Source: Kribbella jejuensis
GTDB lineage: Bacteria; Actinomycetota; Actinomycetes; Propionibacteriales; Kribbellaceae
Direction: 5' to 3'
Length of the DNA: 64,000 nt
Assembly: GCF_006715085.1 (NCBI RefSeq)
Contig: NZ_VFMM01000003.1
Coordinates: 248,001 to 312,000, forward strand
Part shown: positions 32,165 through 40,081 of the stretch, piece by piece
How positions within the stretch are numbered: position 1 is the stretch's first letter
How the letters are laid out: the number at the start of each line of letters is the position of its first letter
Program-made: the position numbers and the translations under genes
Notes under the pieces: model-generated
What the model was told of the DNA's origin: nothing
The model's input: only the letters and a program-made list of their open reading frames with translations
The model's database searches: none

Positions 32165-32485
32165 TCAGCTGATGTCCAATCCGGTGATCAGGTTGCCGGC
32201 GAGGGTGAAGGTGAAGTCGAGGTCCGCGGTGCCGCCGGAGAAGTTGCCTTCGAGACGATGACTTGCGACGTAGGTGTGGTCGTCGATCTTCCGCGTACCG
32301 GTGAGTTCGACGGTGTACCTGTATTCGTTCGCGGCGTGTGCGAGCCAGGCGCGGATCTCGGCCCGCCCGTGGTAGGTCTTGCCGTCGTCGGTGACGACGG
32401 CGTCTGCGGCGTACGACTGCATGGCGGCGTCGATGTCGCGGGCGATGTGGCTGGTCAGATAGCGGGTGATGACTTCGGGCAACAT
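32165..32485 (-). CDS. SnoaL-like nuclear-transport-factor-2-fold protein
   Basis: A 106-residue SnoaL-like protein: a helix with ARDIDAAMQSYAADAVVTDD near residue 15, YHGRAEIRAWLAHAANEY near 40 and strands ending GTADLDFTFTLAGN. Proteins of this shape are small isomerases or orphan ligand binders. It follows the truncated SDR gene by 9 bp on the same strand and was probably co-transcribed with it under control of the divergent MerR regulator. No catalytic residue set can be fixed. Confidence 0.82.
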   Translation of the reverse strand: MLPEVITRYLTSHIARDIDAAMQSYAADAVVTDDGKTYHGRAEIRAWLAHAANEYRYTVELTGTRKIDDHTYVASHRLEGNFSGGTADLDFTFTLAGNLITGLDIS

Positions 32486-32494
32486 GGGTCTTCC

Positions 32495-33124
32495 TCAGAT
32501 GGTTGGGACGGTGCTGCCGTCGATGGTGAATTCGGCTCCGGTGATGGCGGCGGCTTTGTCGGAGACGAGGAATGCGACGAGTTCGGCGACCTCGGCCGGT
32601 TCGGCGGCGCGTTGGAGTGGTACGCCGCCGCGCGACGCGAGGATCTCCTGCCAGGCTTCGTCGTGGCTGATGCCGCGGGCAACGGCGATGCGCTCGGCGA
32701 GGTGGTCGGCGCCGGCGGTCCGGATCGCGCCGGGGGATACCACGTTGACCCGGATGCCGCTGGCAGCGACCTCGTTGGACAGGCCCTTGCTGTAGGTCGT
32801 GAGAGCAGCCTTGGCTGCGGCGTACCCGAGCGTTGCCTCGTGCAACGGCATCCGTCGCTGGATGGACGAGACATGCACGACGGCGCCGTACCCGTTCTGG
32901 ATCATCGCCGGCAGGAGCGCCCGGTCGAGCCGCACCGCGGCGAGAAGGTTGAGCTGAAGCTCGGCGTCCCAGTACTTGTCGTCGAGTACGGCGTACCCGC
33001 CCGGTGGGCTGCTCGATCCGCCGAGGGTGTGGACGACGATGTCCGGCGCGCCGACTTCGGCGCGGACCGCTGCGGCGGCCTTGACGGTTCCTTCCACGGT
33101 GGCTCGACGGTCTTTCAGGTCCAC
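32495..33124 (-). CDS. Short-chain dehydrogenase lacking its N-terminal cofactor motif
   Basis: A 209-residue SDR fragment. The catalytic part is present: VVHVSSIQRRM supplies the Ser, LGYAAAKAALTTYSKGL the Tyr and Lys near residue 125, followed by RVNVVSPGAI. The first 40-50 residues, including the TGxxxGxG cofactor loop, are missing: it starts DLKDRRATVEGTVKAA, normally about residue 50. The GTG at 33124 has no good ribosome binding site, and upstream in-frame sequence is Pro/Gly-rich without a Rossmann strand. It is probably inactive. The divergent MerR gene is intact, so the deletion hit the gene's 5' end only. Confidence 0.75.
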   Translation of the reverse strand: MDLKDRRATVEGTVKAAAAVRAEVGAPDIVVHTLGGSSSPPGGYAVLDDKYWDAELQLNLLAAVRLDRALLPAMIQNGYGAVVHVSSIQRRMPLHEATLGYAAAKAALTTYSKGLSNEVAASGIRVNVVSPGAIRTAGADHLAERIAVARGISHDEAWQEILASRGGVPLQRAAEPAEVAELVAFLVSDKAAAITGAEFTIDGSTVPTI

Positions 33125-33151
33125 GCCACCAACTGTCGGTGGTCCCGGCGG

Positions 33152-33177
33152 GGGAGACTCAAGGAGTTGACTCTCCC
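33152..33177. promoter_or_regulatory. MerR-type inverted repeat (11-bp arms, one mismatch)
   Basis: GGGAGACTCAA (33152-33162), spacer GGAG, TTGACTCTCCC (33167-33177), 28 bp before the MerR start. MerR regulators bind such symmetric elements inside promoters with stretched spacing. TTGACT could serve as the -35 of the MerR gene. Confidence 0.65.
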
Positions 33178-33204
33178 GCTGGGCGAGGGTGCATTGTGGG
33201 CTCC

Positions 33205-34005
33205 ATGAGCCGCGGGTTGACGATCGGTGAGTTCGCTCGGGCGACGCATCTGAGCGTGCGGACGCTGCGGCGGTATCACCAGAGCGGACTGCTCGAGCCG
33301 GCGACGGTCGACGAATCGACCGGGTATCGGTACTACCGGACCGAGCAGATCCCGCTTGCCCAGGTCATCCATCGACTGCGTGAGCTCGACGTACCGTTGG
33401 TCGAGGTCGGCAAGATTGTGACGAGTGACGACCCAGACACCCGGTCGGAGCTGATCGCCACGCATCTCGAGCGGTTGCAGGATTCGCTGGCTCGGACACG
33501 GGCGGCGGTGACGTCGCTGCAGCGGTTGTTGCGACCGGAGCCCGGAGAGCTCGAGGTCGAGCTACGGTCGGAGCCCGCGCGGTTGGTTGCCGGGATCACC
33601 GATGTGGTTGCCGTCGGCGACGTTCTGCAGTGGTACGAGGGCGTGATGGCCGAGCTGGACGTCGCCGTACCGGAGCCGCTCGGTCCAGCGGGCGGCCACT
33701 ACGACGACGAGCTCTTCGCGGACGGCCGCGGTACTGCGCTGGTCTACTACCCGGTTGCCGAGGCGGAGGCACGCGGCCGGGTCCGCTTGTTCCAGCTCCC
33801 GGCGGTGGAGTTGGCTGCCACGGTCCACCCCGGTTCCCACGACGATATCGACGTCACGTACGGCGAACTCGCCACCTGGGTGCACGACCACACGCTCGCC
33901 GTGGCCGGACCGGTCCAGGAGACCTACACCATCGGTCCTCGGGACAACCCCGACCCGGATTCGTGGCGGACCGAGATCGCGTGGCCCGTGTTCCGCCTGG
34001 CCTGA
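33205..34005 (+). CDS. MerR-family regulator with GyrI-like effector domain
   Basis: A 266-residue activator. The N-terminal winged helix (LTIGEFARATHLSVRTLRRYHQSGLLEP) and YRYYRTEQIPLAQVIHRLRE are standard MerR; a coiled linker (about 75-115) leads to a GyrI/AraC-effector-like domain (VELRSEPARLVAGITDVV onward, ending in the TEIAWPVFRL strand) that binds drugs or other lipophilic ligands, as in BmrR. The ATG at 33205 begins just before the winged helix. It is divergent from the truncated SDR and its partner, which it may once have controlled. Confidence 0.9.
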   Translation: MSRGLTIGEFARATHLSVRTLRRYHQSGLLEPATVDESTGYRYYRTEQIPLAQVIHRLRELDVPLVEVGKIVTSDDPDTRSELIATHLERLQDSLARTRAAVTSLQRLLRPEPGELEVELRSEPARLVAGITDVVAVGDVLQWYEGVMAELDVAVPEPLGPAGGHYDDELFADGRGTALVYYPVAEAEARGRVRLFQLPAVELAATVHPGSHDDIDVTYGELATWVHDHTLAVAGPVQETYTIGPRDNPDPDSWRTEIAWPVFRLA

Positions 34006-34008
34006 GGG

Positions 34009-34353
34009 CTATGGGTGGCGTGCCATCTCGTCCAGGGGTCTGAGGTCGGCGCGGACGGTGCGAGTTTGGACGGTGCGGTCGGCGATTCGCTCCACGTCGG
34101 CCCACGGGAGGTACCAGGTTTCGCCTCGCACGGAGTGGACCAGGCGGCGCAGCAGAGCAGGTCCGACGTGGCGCTCGTAGCCGAACAGCCGGGTGGCCCG
34201 GTTCTCCACGACGATCAGGCCGTCGATCCGTAAGGCGCTCTGCATGGATGCCTGCAGCGGACCGTCCTGGACCAGCCGGACGTCGGCGACGCCACCGATC
34301 TCATTGCCGGTAGCATCGATGACGCGGTGGCCGAGCAGTTCATTCAGTCGCAT
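34009..34353 (-). CDS. PRC-barrel domain protein (114 aa)
   Basis: A 114-residue protein with a PRC-barrel core: RLNELLGHRVIDATGNEIGGVADVRL near the start, then LRIDGLIVVENRATRLFGYERHVGPALLRRLV and YLPWADVERIADR. PRC-barrel domains are small beta barrels that bind partner proteins or RNA. It overlaps the preceding PRC-barrel gene by 14 bp and is last in an operon with an Nramp-like transporter. A regulatory or docking role for the transporter is inferred from the operon only. Confidence 0.75.
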   Translation of the reverse strand: MRLNELLGHRVIDATGNEIGGVADVRLVQDGPLQASMQSALRIDGLIVVENRATRLFGYERHVGPALLRRLVHSVRGETWYLPWADVERIADRTVQTRTVRADLRPLDEMARHP

Positions 34354-34633
34354 CGCCGGCTCCGGGAATGTGGTCGATCACGTGATGCTCGATCCAGTTG
34401 TCGTAGTAGTCGAGGTCGAGGTCCCCGACGGTGATCTTGATCGCGGTGTCGATCTCGGCGATGCGGCCGGCCGGGATCTGCTCACGACCGGAGATCAGCA
34501 GCGCGACCACCGGCGGATCCGCGTCGAGATCCAGTTCGACGTCGTCCACCTTGCCCACCAGGTGCCCATCGGACTGGTCGATCAGCTGCCGGTCGAGCAG
34601 GTGCAACTGGGCATGGAGTACGCGTCCGGACAT
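34340..34633 (-). CDS. PRC-barrel domain protein (97 aa)
   Basis: A 97-residue protein whose HLLDRQLIDQSDGHLVGKVDDVELD is a PRC-barrel opening; LLISGREQIPAGRIAEIDTAIKI completes the barrel, and the tail ends DNWIEHHVIDHIPGAG. It starts 2 bp after the Nramp-like stop and overlaps the second PRC-barrel gene. The same barrel is fused to transporters of the MgtE group in other actinobacteria, which supports a role with the Nramp-like protein. Confidence 0.78.
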   Translation of the reverse strand: MSGRVLHAQLHLLDRQLIDQSDGHLVGKVDDVELDLDADPPVVALLISGREQIPAGRIAEIDTAIKITVGDLDLDYYDNWIEHHVIDHIPGAGDATE

Positions 34634-34635
34634 CT

Positions 34636-35865
34636 CTACTGCCCCGCTTTCGTAATGATCATCAGTGGGATCGCGGCCGCGGACGCGATCGTCAGTAGCG
34701 CGAGATAGACCAGACCGAACGCATTGAGGACCCGGCCGTTCGTGTGCTCGCCGACGTAGTCCGGATCGTTGGCCACGATCAGGATCGGCAAGTACGTCAG
34801 CGGCAATGCCATGGCCGCGAACACCACGGAGTACTCCGTCACTTTGACCGGATCGACCCCCGTCAGGAGGGTCAGCACTGCGAGCAGCAGGCACACGATG
34901 ATCACCACGTGGAAGCGCGACGCCTCCCGCGGCCTGACGAACTTGCCCCACTGCCAGCCGCGGTACTGCGCGATCGTGTATCCACAGGACAACGCGGTCT
35001 CCAGCGCCGCCCCGAACGTGGCCGCGAACACGCCGATCAGCACGATCGCCAACCCGATCTTGCCCAGGGCAACCGCCACCGGGAGCGTCACCTGGCCGAG
35101 TGTGCCGACCTGGATCCCGGCCGGCAGGAACAGCACCGCCGCACACCCCATGATTGCCAACGACAACAGGCCACCGAGCGGGAACCCGACGAACACGTTG
35201 GTCCGGGCCGTGAACAAATCGCGCCGGGTCCATTTCTCCTCCACGCCTCCGGAGGAGAAGAAGAACACCTCGTACGGCGTCATCGCGGCACCGAACAGCG
35301 CGATCCCGTAGTACGCGTACGTCGACCAGCTCTCGTGACCGATCGGATGCGGTCTCGTCGCCTGATGCAGCAGCTGGCCCCAATCGGGACCGAGCTTGAA
35401 CAGCGCGACCCCGAACACGATCAGCAACAACCCCATCAGCCCGAACACCTGCTCGAGCCGGGAGAACTTCACCCGCCAGATCACCAGCCACACCGCGAGG
35501 GCGGCCAGCGGCATCCACAGCAGATAGTTCACGCCACTGGCCAACTCGAAGGCGAGCGCGACACCGCCGACCTCGGCCACCAAGGTCAGCAGCGTGACCA
35601 GGAACGACGCGACCAGGGCGACCAGGCCGGTCCGCGGACCGAGGCGTTCACGGATCAGGTCGAACACCGGCCGTCCGGAGATCGCCACAACCCGGCCTGA
35701 CATTTCGGCGTACAGACAGATTCCGATCACGCCGACGAGCACGACCCAGGCCATGTGCATCCCGAAGCGGGCCCCGACGAGAGCGTTAGTGACCAGGTCG
35801 CCGATGTCGACGAAGCCGCCGATGGCGGTCAGGATGCCGAGTGTGACGCCGAGGACCTTCTTCAC
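34636..35865 (-). CDS. Nramp-family-like divalent metal transporter
   Basis: A 409-residue membrane protein with about eleven spans in Nramp order. Canonical Nramp has DPGN in TM1 and MPH in TM6; here the matching positions read FVDIGDLVTNALVG and AMTPYEVFFFSSGG, so the metal-binding Asn and Met-Pro-His are changed. The metal may therefore differ from Mn/Fe. The long loop after TM6 (VEEKWTRRDLFTARTNVF) keeps the Nramp shape. The GTG start overlaps the lipoprotein stop by 4 bp, and two PRC-barrel genes follow, so four genes form one operon. Confidence 0.85.
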   Translation of the reverse strand: MKKVLGVTLGILTAIGGFVDIGDLVTNALVGARFGMHMAWVVLVGVIGICLYAEMSGRVVAISGRPVFDLIRERLGPRTGLVALVASFLVTLLTLVAEVGGVALAFELASGVNYLLWMPLAALAVWLVIWRVKFSRLEQVFGLMGLLLIVFGVALFKLGPDWGQLLHQATRPHPIGHESWSTYAYYGIALFGAAMTPYEVFFFSSGGVEEKWTRRDLFTARTNVFVGFPLGGLLSLAIMGCAAVLFLPAGIQVGTLGQVTLPVAVALGKIGLAIVLIGVFAATFGAALETALSCGYTIAQYRGWQWGKFVRPREASRFHVVIIVCLLLAVLTLLTGVDPVKVTEYSVVFAAMALPLTYLPILIVANDPDYVGEHTNGRVLNAFGLVYLALLTIASAAAIPLMIITKAGQ

Positions 35866-36293
35866 TTCGCCAGCTCCCCGATCTTGTTGAGGTCGCCGGT
35901 GGTCTGCCGAAGCGTCTGTAGCTGGCGCTCGGCGGCGGCCAGGTCCCCATTACCCAGTGCGATCCGGACCGCGGTGACCGCCGACTCCGCGGCGTCGAGG
36001 GCACTGGTGACCTGCTCGTAGAGCCGGGACGACGCGTCGGTCTCCGGCTGCTGGGAGGCGAACGAACTCGCGGTCTTGGCCAGGCTCTTCTCAGCGTCCG
36101 CGACCATCCGGCCGGCGGGCTGTGCCCAGAGCCGATGCGAACGCAACTGCTCGACGACCAGCCGGGTCGTGTTCACCTCAGAAGCAGCCTCGCGCGCCAC
36201 CTGCGCAGCGTTTTCCCACAGCTTCTGATCCGGATTCCCGCAGCCTGCCAGGAGCAGGACCAGCAGCAGCCCAGCCACGATCGATCGGCGCAC
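35862..36293 (-). CDS. Small lipoprotein
   Basis: A 143-residue lipoprotein: signal peptide RRSIVAGLLLVLLLAGC with lipobox LAGC (Cys near residue 18), then an Ala/Glu/Gln-rich helical region, mostly coiled-coil-like, ending QTTGDLNKIGELAK. It is anchored outside the membrane. It is the first gene of the Nramp-like operon (GTGA overlap), so it may act as an external accessory of the transporter. No metal-binding motif such as a His cluster is seen. Family not recognised. Confidence 0.75.
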   Translation of the reverse strand: MRRSIVAGLLLVLLLAGCGNPDQKLWENAAQVAREAASEVNTTRLVVEQLRSHRLWAQPAGRMVADAEKSLAKTASSFASQQPETDASSRLYEQVTSALDAAESAVTAVRIALGNGDLAAAERQLQTLRQTTGDLNKIGELAK

Positions 36294-36478
36294 GCACCCT
36301 CCTCACCCAGTCCGATAAACGTACGGCCCACAAGTACCCAGCCACATGCCTGCCCTGGCGGCACGAGCCGGCATGGCCCGTGAGGGCTCTGGCGCCGCGG
36401 CAGGAGTCGTACGACGTGAGCAAGACCTCCGACGAGCCGGCGCTGCTACGGCAGCCGCGACCGCAGCCGTGCTCAACC

Positions 36479-36606
36479 GCGCCTCACGGCGCCGCGACCC
36501 GGCTGCGTGTCTTGGTGCCGCGGCCCCGCCGCGTCTCATGGCGCCGCGGCTCGACCGCGTCTCATGGCGCCGAGGCCGGCCGCGTCTCGTCGCGTCGCGG
36601 CGACGG
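36479..36606 (+). repeat. Imperfect 26-bp tandem repeat, five copies
   Basis: Copies start at 36479, 36505, 36531, 36557 and 36582 and share a GCGTCTCATGGCGCCG-like core followed by a variable GC-rich half. The fourth spacing is 25 bp, so the array is not frame-conserving. Confidence 0.8.
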
Positions 36607-36714
36607 GGTGGTCCGGCCCGCCAGCCCGCAACAATCGCTGCATACCCGACCGCCAGACCGCAGTCGCCAGCAGCTCGCGACGCGGTCACCCGCACGAGCT
36701 GCCGCGGATCGGCC

Positions 36715-37092
36715 GACGCGTCCCGCCGCGGGGAGACGGCTGACGCGCCTCGCCGCGGGGAGACGGCTGACGCGTCCGGCCGCGCGGTTACGGCCGACGC
36801 GTCCCGCCGCGGGGAGACCACCGACGTGCCCCGCCGCGGGGAGACGGCTGACGCACCTCGCCGCGCGGTTACGGCCGACGCGTCCGGCCGCGGGGAGACG
36901 GCCGACGCGTCCGGCCGCGGGGAGACGGCCGGCGTGCCCCGCCGCGGGGAGACGGCCGGCGTGCCCCGCCGCGGGGAGACGGCCGGCGTGCCCCGCCGCG
37001 GGGAGACCACCGGCGTGCCCCGCCGCGGGGAGACCACCGGCGTGCCCCGCCGCGGGGAGACCACCGGCGTGCCCCGCCGCGGGGAGACGGCC
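36715..37092 (+). repeat. 27-bp minisatellite, 14 units
   Basis: Fourteen adjacent 27-bp units with core CGCCGCGGGGAGAC. The right-hand six (36931-37092) are almost identical and alternate between GGCC and CACC endings in runs; the left ones are more varied. Translated in one frame each unit gives RRGETAGVP-like nonapeptides. There are no spacers, so this is not CRISPR. The homogeneous right end suggests recent slippage or unequal exchange. Confidence 0.92.
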
Positions 37093-37309
37093 GACGCTCC
37101 GCGCAGTGAGCCGGTGGAAGAAGGCCGATGCGACGTGGCGACCACCGCTCGCCTGACGGTGACGCGGCGGTCGCGGTGCGGGCAGGACCGGTGATGCTCC
37201 TCGGCGCTTGCGCTGTTCGGCGTCGGGCTACTCCTGCTCGGTCGCCGGCTGAGGGTACCGACGCGACGAATCCCGGCGCACACTCAGTTCCAGGGGATAG
37301 GGGGAGCTG

Positions 37310-38077
37310 ATGATGTGGGAGTCGGACGGTTGGGACGTTCGAGCCCGGGTCGGGGTCTTGGTGCCGCACGCGGACGTCGGACCCGAGTCGGAGCTTCAGG
37401 CGATGGCACCGGAAGGTGTCCGGGTGCACGCGGCGCGGGTGCCGTTCGGGGCGATGGCCATGGGCGGACAGATGGATCCGACGATCCCGCTCGCTCCGGT
37501 CCGTGCGTTCGTCGAACCGCCGGCGATCGACGAGGCGACGGCCTTGCTCGCCGCGGCACCGATCGCCGCGATCGGCATCGGCTTCACGAGTTCGTCGTAC
37601 GTCCTCAGACCGGACGGCGAGCGCGAGGTCGAGGAGCGGCTGGCGAAGCTCACGGGCGGCATCCCGGTAGTGTCGGCCTGCTCGGCGGCCATCGGCGGGT
37701 TCAACGCTCTCGGAGTGCACAGGCTGGCCGTGTTCTCTCCGCCGTGGTTCGATGCACAGCTCGACGAATTAGGGGCCGAGTACTTCGAATCGCAAGAACT
37801 GGATGTCGTCACCCACGGATCGTGTGAGCTGCCGAGCAACCAGCGCAGCATCAACCCGGCGGAGCTGTTCGCGTGGGTGGCGACCCACACGCCCCCGGAC
37901 GCGGAGGCGGTCTTCCTCGGCGGGAACGGCTTCCGCGCCGTCGGCGTGATCACCGCACTCGAGGAGCAACTGCGCAAACCGATCGTGACCGCCAACTCGG
38001 CGCTACTGTGGGGACTACTGCACGCCGCGGGCACGAATGCGCGACCGAAAGCGTACGGCCAACTCTTCGCAGTGTGA
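37310..38077 (+). CDS. Asp/Glu racemase superfamily protein (maleate isomerase / arylmalonate decarboxylase-like)
   Basis: A 255-residue cofactor-free enzyme. The pattern GVLVPHADVGPESELQAMAP near residue 14, AIGIGFTSSSYVLRPDGE near 85 and the Cys in VVSACSAAIGGFNALGV near 125 match the maleate isomerase group, which uses a Cys pair; the second motif LGGNGFRAVGVI near 205 lacks the second Cys, suggesting an arylmalonate-decarboxylase-like single-Cys type. The ATG follows GGGGGAGC. It is alone in its orientation. Substrate unknown. Confidence 0.82.
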   Translation: MMWESDGWDVRARVGVLVPHADVGPESELQAMAPEGVRVHAARVPFGAMAMGGQMDPTIPLAPVRAFVEPPAIDEATALLAAAPIAAIGIGFTSSSYVLRPDGEREVEERLAKLTGGIPVVSACSAAIGGFNALGVHRLAVFSPPWFDAQLDELGAEYFESQELDVVTHGSCELPSNQRSINPAELFAWVATHTPPDAEAVFLGGNGFRAVGVITALEEQLRKPIVTANSALLWGLLHAAGTNARPKAYGQLFAV

Positions 38078-38404
38078 ACGCCGCGGCAGGCCGCCGCCAA
38101 ACGAAGCGAGTCATTCGCCAGATTCATGATGGCGGTACCGGAACGGCGTCGATTTCGCTCGCGGCCAGGTCACCCGGGGCAATCTCCACGGCTGCGCGAA
38201 CTCCGCACGCCGTGCGTTCATGAGCCTGCACTGGATGCCGGTTCCTGACGTCGACCCCGCTCAGCTGCCCTCGGACGAAGAGATGACGAGCAAGGCCGAG
38301 TACGTGCCTTCTGCAACGGGCTGGTGCCGGCGAGCACTGTGGCGCCGTTGAGGCGGACGGTGACCTCGTCGTCGGTGACGTCGTCGACCCGACCCCCAAC
38401 ACGT

Positions 38405-38560
38405 ACTCCCCGTCGCCAGCTCGGAGGCTGGCAGGACGCGCCTGCCGCTGACGATGTCGAGCTCGGCCGCGATGGACTTCGCAGTACTGGGGTGGTCGCC
38501 GGTGATCACCTTCAGGGCAACGGCTTTCGAGCGCTGGCCTGGTCTGGCGCGGTTTCCGGC
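38405..38560 (-). pseudogene. Remnant of a P-type cation-transport ATPase
   Basis: On the minus strand, ALKVITGDHPSTAKSIAAEL followed by VLPASELA matches the TGD(N/H) hinge motif and following helix of P-type ATPases. Only about 45 residues fit; both sides lose similarity, and no ORF of the needed 700-900 residues exists. It is a fragment left by deletion. The rest of the 513 bp between 38077 and 38591 shows no gene. Confidence 0.6.
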
Positions 38561-38590
38561 AGGGTACTGGAAAGGTGGAAAGGCGCCGCC

Positions 38591-38848
38591 ATGATCGATC
38601 CTCGCGCCGCGGTAACGCAGCAGCCCAGTCCCACTATGGATCCCGCCCTGGTAGCCAGATTGCCCCTGCCCAGTCATGTCACCGTCCGGGTGGACGGTCG
38701 CTCGCGGCGCGGATGGCTGATCGGCAGCTCCCACGAACCCACCGGCTGGATCGGACGCGTCCAGTACGACGACGACTGCGGGCAGGAAGTCACCGCGGAG
38801 ATTCCCGCCGAGCAGATCTCTCCCGCTGGCGCCGGCTGGGTCGATTGA
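38591..38848 (+). CDS. Small hypothetical protein (85 aa)
   Basis: An 85-residue ORF with an ATG at 38591 preceded by AAGGTGG and AAAGG. The middle reads HVTVRVDGRSRRGWLIGSSHE and RVQYDDDCGQEVTAEIPAEQ, a plausible small beta barrel. There is no signal peptide. A similar short barrel occurs in many small actinobacterial proteins, but I do not recognise the family. The neighbours on both sides are debris or gene-free, so its reality rests on codon bias and the ribosome binding site. Confidence 0.5.
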   Translation: MIDPRAAVTQQPSPTMDPALVARLPLPSHVTVRVDGRSRRGWLIGSSHEPTGWIGRVQYDDDCGQEVTAEIPAEQISPAGAGWVD

Positions 38849-39250
38849 CCGTCCGACCCAGATCACTGCGGCAACGTCGTCCACCGCCCAACGAGCATTC
38901 CGCCCACCCGATGGCTTCGTACCCCGGTGTGATTAACGGCGCATACCGACTGCACGTCGGTGAGAACGGGTACGACGAGATGCCGGTGACGCGCCGCCCG
39001 GTGAAGGCAGATCCATCCAGAGCGGTCGCGCGCGCTGGTTTCTGAACGCGCGCGACCTGGTGGGGCATCGGTTCCGGACCCCAGGCCCCACCTGCCCGAA
39101 GGCTCCGCGATATCCGGGCTGGACCGATCGTGGTCGGGTGCCTTTCTGTGCCCACGGCAGCCCTCTGCGTAACACGTGGACTGAGCACGTGCGCGGCAGC
39201 AGATCGTGTCAGCTGCCGGCGGAGTACGTGGACTCAGATCCGGGCTAACG
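38849..39250. other. 400-bp region without a supportable gene
   Basis: It contains a short ORF at about 38911-39045 (44 codons, VGENGYDEMPVTRRP) of unknown value and an inverted repeat TCGCGCGCG/CGCGCGCGA near 39020-39050 that could end transcription. Nothing else seen. Confidence 0.4.
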
Positions 39251-40081
39251 ATGCATGATGCTGTAGTGACTACGGACATCATGGCGTTGGCGGAAGAGCT
39301 GGCTGAGATCAGTCGACTCGTCGAGGGGGACGACGTCGAGACGACGCTGGGCAGGTTCGTCCGGCGACTCGTCGCGACGGTGCCCGACTGTGACGAGGCA
39401 GTGATGGTGGTCGGCGACGACAAGTCGTTCGAGCTGGCCACCCGCCACCCGGCTTGCGCAACGCCGACCCAGTCGTCGGCCGAGTCGCTGCCCGAGTCGC
39501 TGCCCGAGTCGCTGGCCGAGTCGCCGGCTGCCGACGTGCGACCGACGGAGTTCGACCGCGAGCTGACCCGGCTCGACGGCCCGATGCGGGACGTACTCGT
39601 CCATGGTGAGCCGCACAGAATCACCGACACCGATGAGCGTTGGCCGAACTTCACCGCGGCCATGGTCGCGACCGGCCACCGCAGCTGCCTGCTGCTGCCG
39701 GTTCGGACCCGCGGCGAAGGCGCTGGTTTCGTCCTACTGTCGACGCAACCAGATGCCTTCGCCGACGCGAGCTACGACGTCGCGCTGTTGTTCGCACTGC
39801 ATGCCGGAGCCGCGTTCGACAACGTCCAACTCTTCCACGACAGCCGATCACTGATCGATCAACTGTTGGTGGCGTTGGAAACTCGGGCCGTCATAGGTCA
39901 GGCCCAAGGCCTGCTCATGCACAGGTACGGTTTGAACAGACAGGTCGCCTTCGAGGTCCTCAAGCGCGGCTCACAGAACAACAACGTGAAACTGAGGGAC
40001 CTGGCAACCACCCTGGTCCAGGCCCACGAGACAGGCTCGCTCATGAAGACGCTGACCGAACACGGATTAGCGATCGGTTAG
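39251..40081 (+). CDS. GAF and ANTAR domain protein
   Basis: A 276-residue antiterminator. A GAF-like sensory part covers about residues 20-200 (LLLPVRTRGEGAGFVLLS, then YDVALLFALHAGAAFDNVQL), and the C-terminal ANTAR helices about 210-265 (ALETRAVIGQAQGLLMHRYGL, then FEVLKRGSQNNNVKLRDLA). A 16-residue linker of ESLPESLPESLAESPA, encoded by 12-bp repeats at 39482-39529, interrupts the GAF region. It is a paralogue in architecture of the protein at 30600. Start at the ATG at 39251; an in-frame GTG at 39266 is possible, and neither has a strong ribosome binding site. Confidence 0.87.
   Translation: MHDAVVTTDIMALAEELAEISRLVEGDDVETTLGRFVRRLVATVPDCDEAVMVVGDDKSFELATRHPACATPTQSSAESLPESLPESLAESPAADVRPTEFDRELTRLDGPMRDVLVHGEPHRITDTDERWPNFTAAMVATGHRSCLLLPVRTRGEGAGFVLLSTQPDAFADASYDVALLFALHAGAAFDNVQLFHDSRSLIDQLLVALETRAVIGQAQGLLMHRYGLNRQVAFEVLKRGSQNNNVKLRDLATTLVQAHETGSLMKTLTEHGLAIG

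Larger units (their letters stand above)
36294..37309. other. 1-kb region dominated by two minisatellites, no convincing gene
   Basis: Several frames on both strands stay open because the repeats lack stops. None has a good ribosome binding site plus actinobacterial codon bias. The + frame at 36346-37194 and the - frame at 36303-37283 would encode only low-complexity Arg/Pro/Ala-rich chains. I see two tandem repeat arrays and nothing else I can support. Confidence 0.55.

Noticed and set aside
1268..33140. Near-identical 18-bp segment at 1270-1288 and 33122-33140
   Set aside because: Both read TVGGVD in coding-like context (ACAGTYGGTGGCGTGGAC). No longer similarity on either side, so chance is likelier than a repeat family.
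36715..37092. 27-bp repeats as a CRISPR array
   Set aside because: Units are directly adjacent with no spacers, and they vary internally. No cas genes.
36303..37283. Long open frames on both strands across the minisatellites as genes
   Set aside because: The repeat has no stop codons in any frame, so open frames are expected. No good ribosome binding site and only low-complexity products.
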